Part shown: one piece after another, positions 62,001 to 64,000 of the stretch
Numbering within the stretch: position 1 is the first letter of the stretch
How the letters are laid out: every line of letters begins with the position of its first letter
Assembly (NCBI GenBank): GCA_949357655.1
Contig: CASHTG010000018.1
Span: 744,001-808,000, forward strand
Origin: Parascedosporium putredinis
Lineage: Eukaryota > Ascomycota > Sordariomycetes > Microascales > Microascaceae
Reading direction: 5' to 3'
Length of the DNA stretch: 64,000 nucleotides
The notes under the pieces: generated by a model
Database searches by the model: none
What the model was told of the DNA's origin: nothing
The model's input: only the letters and a program-made list of their open reading frames with translations
Program-made: the position numbers and the translations under genes

Positions 62001-62846
62001 GTTAGAAAGAGACGGGGTTGAGGGGTACTAGGGCTGAATCGTCGGGTGGTTCGGAATTTGCCTACCTTGAACTTGGCCCTGACAGTGAGGCCTTTCTCTT
62101 CCGGTACGCTCTCTGCTTTGAGGCCAGCGAATAGATCCTCCCCTCGAGTTGCCTCCATTCCTTTATTTGCTGTCTGCTCGTCTGAAGCGCGCGATAGGTC
62201 ATCATGCGGTGTTGATAGTTGAGGTCTTCCGTCAGGTGTCTTAATTTCTCGGCAATCTTCTCCACGGTCCATTCTGAGCGCCTCGGTGTCACACCCTTGG
62301 GAGTCAGCTGGGCAACCATGGGGCCAGCTGGTGAGGAGCGAGGTTGAAGTGTTGCTGGGTGAAGCGCACTGGCGCGCGATTTCATAGAGGCCGATCCCAC
62401 GCCTTCGGTTTGACGACTTGTTGGGCTGTTTATATGCGTCGTACTCGCTAAAAGGGCAGGGGGTCGGTCAACTGCTGCGGTGGGGTTCGCGTCTGGGCTG
62501 GTGAGGCGGTTTTCACCTGGTCTATCGGGAGCTTGTCGGCGGCATGCTTGGTGGTAGCGGAGGGCGACATGTGTACAAGATTCGAGCGTGGTGCGAAGTT
62601 GGACGAGAGCGGTAACTGAACGGATCCCTTGGGCGAGTTATGCAGTAGCTGCTGTTGCTGTGGTTGGTGTTGTTGCTGCATGACCGGTATTCTCCTCAAC
62701 GCGGTCCTCGGGGTGACTTGTTGCGAAGATGGTCGCTTCAAAGGGTAATCGCCGGCTTCGCTGCCATCGCTGGCAGCATTCGTCAAATCGATCAGGTCAG
62801 CGCGGTGGCTGGAAGGTTCGGTCAAGTCGATAACGATGTTAGGCAT
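59013..62846 (-). CDS. KMT6: KMT6/EZH2 histone H3K27 methyltransferase (PRC2 catalytic subunit)
   Basis: Deposits H3K27me3 with EED and SUZ12 homologues. Exon 1 (62846-62066) encodes a disordered N-terminus opening MPNIVIDLTEP, with a second LIDLT, then Gln-rich sequence and a helical segment (EWTVEKIAEKLRHLTEDL). After an 84-base intron (GTAGGC/CTAG), exon 2 (61981-59013) has YRFHHIEIPKSVLTPQTMLK, the Cys pair of YSQPCGDECF and FLQRPCWEVHLKMKQ. The CXC domain (residues about 667-745) includes CTHDGSCTSACPCVQAGVLC and GCACHSLGKTCFSKQK. The SET domain (about 775-905) has LDGCGYGLFTAEDI, the catalytic RYINHASES and GEELFFNYGEN. A charged tail of about 345 residues follows, with a Glu/Gly-rich run (about 59740-59640). 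Frame breaks near 60295, 59960 and 59580 are attributed to missing bases. Total about 1249 residues. The stop in the tail is less certain than the rest. Confidence 0.93.
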
Positions 62847-64000
62847 GCTGGAAAGAAAATGGGGAAGAGGTGTCGAGGCAGCTGTGCCTGCCAACAATTA
62901 CGCGCGGGGTGGCGTGGGTGAAGGCCCTCTGGGGGCGGAAGTTTTTTTCGTCAAGGGAAAGACGAAGTAAAGAGGGGAGGGGAAGGAGAGGGGAAAACGA
63001 GGTATTGAGAGATTTCAAGTAGGATAAGGCAGTGACACAGGTCCCGGACAAGCCAGAGATGAGAACCGAGAAGACTGCGATACTACGAAGCAATCAAGAT
63101 CCCTCGGACTCCACTTGATGGTCGATTTTCCCGTGCTTCTTGACTGGCGCTCGACCGGTGCTTGACCATTCTCCACTGCTATCCCTTCACAAGCCCAAAA
63201 AACACAATGACAATAAACAGTGATCGCATTCAAGGCACGAAAGTTCAAACAATGATTGTACAAAAAGGAGAAATGATATCCTTGGTCACAAGCATTCGAG
63301 ATGCATGCACGCAGGAGGGCGGGTTCTGGGGGTCCTTCTCGATGTCGCCAGGTCCTCGAGATGAGGGACAACGAGACGCGTCCTCATCGCGATATTCGCT
63401 TCAGGGATGGCATGCAACGCTAGTCCGAATTTGCCCTTTCTGACTCAGCAAGAAGAGACTGTACATGCGGGCCTAAATTACTGTCTTGATGCACTGTGTA
63501 TGATCTGTGTATGATGACGGCATCACAGTCTGTTGTGGCCCCCGGTTTGTTCGAGGTCAAACAGACACCCCAAGTGTTGAACGTAATTGTCCACCTGATA
63601 CGAACAGAAGATGATGACGCCACTTATACGACCTTTTCAGGTCTAAATGAACCTTATCCCATCACGAATCTAGCTAGCATCTAAAGCGCTCGAGATAGGG
63701 GCGAAAGAGAGATGCGCAAGTCGAGTTCTCTGCGTTGGAGCGAGGTGATGTGCTGGGCCTTCTCTTCTTGCTGTTCTAAGGTCTTTAATTTTCAGTTCCA
63801 GAGGCACAGCCTCCATTCGGCATCTTCTTCTCCAGTAGATCGGCATCAAGAACGGGATTTCTAATTCTCCGAAGCAACAATCCCGCCAACGCTCGCAAGG
63901 AAAGGTATGGCCCATGATGCGCCCGGTAGATCCATTGCATGGCCGCATCCTTCGACGTAGAGCTGAAGCGGGTCCCGGCGATGGAAGCTGGAGCTCTTCT
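62847..64000. other. KMT6 upstream region and window edge
   Basis: Purine/pyrimidine-rich 5' flank of KMT6 (62930-63000). A minus-strand frame from the window edge to about 63785 reads DAAMQWIYRAHHGPYLSLRA and stops after SGTEN. It could be the end of a gene lying beyond the window, but no family is recognised and other frames are also open there. Confidence 0.35.

Overview
The window is nuclear DNA of a filamentous ascomycete (Pezizomycotina). Nearly every conserved gene has short introns with GTAAGT/GTATGT-type donors, CTAAC-like branch sites and C/TAG acceptors. The proteins are eukaryotic: MRD1, dynein LC8, ELL, RPB10, NAN1/UTP17, BAP31/YET, an EZH2/KMT6 H3K27 methyltransferase and a TEA/ATTS transcription factor. 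A KMT6 argues against Aspergillus and Penicillium, which are known to lack PRC2. A Sordariomycete or close relative is plausible, but that is inference.

Layout. 0.3-3.1 kb (-): TEA/ATTS transcription factor. 4.75-7.65 kb (-): MRD1, divergent from dynein light chain LC8 (+, 8.27-9.0 kb). 9.0-20.1 kb: an 11 kb stretch with no gene I can support. 20.1-22.5 kb (+): ELL elongation factor. 26.3-27.2 kb (+): an unrecognised coiled-coil protein. 28.9-30.0 kb (+): EFM2/Rrg1-like methyltransferase, convergent with a conserved helical CW-motif protein (-, 31.0-33.5 kb). 35.8-36.4 kb (-): fragments of an unrecognised gene. 36.4-42.2 kb: gene-poor. 42.2-42.7 kb (-): RPB10, sharing a promoter with NAN1/UTP17 (+, 43.0-46.1 kb). 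46.8-48.1 kb (+): 2OG-Fe(II) oxygenase. 48.6-49.1 kb (-): small zinc-binding protein, divergent from a helix-hairpin-helix protein (+, 50.5-52.0 kb). 53.9-55.4 kb (+): DUF1479 oxygenase-like protein. 56.3-57.3 kb (-): BAP31/YET ER protein. 59.0-62.8 kb (-): KMT6/EZH2.

Most genes are housekeeping. Three belong to ribosome production (MRD1, NAN1, and RPB10 as a shared subunit of Pol I, II and III), and two to transcription or chromatin (ELL, KMT6). I see no biosynthetic cluster, intact transposon, CRISPR array, rRNA or tRNA.

The strongest window-wide signal is technical. Almost every long conserved gene changes reading frame several times, and where I could localise the shift it is nearly always one base missing beside a homopolymer (one site in the DUF1479 gene goes the other way). 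Splice phases balance only when those bases are counted. I read this as consensus error in the assembly rather than pseudogenes, so these genes are given as whole spans rather than as broken fragments.

I found no convincing undescribed system. The best leads are paired SUMO-interaction-like motifs and a long acidic tail in KMT6, RRPE-like elements at the ribosome-biogenesis promoters, a repeated CW-x-LC helical motif, and the large gene-free blocks.
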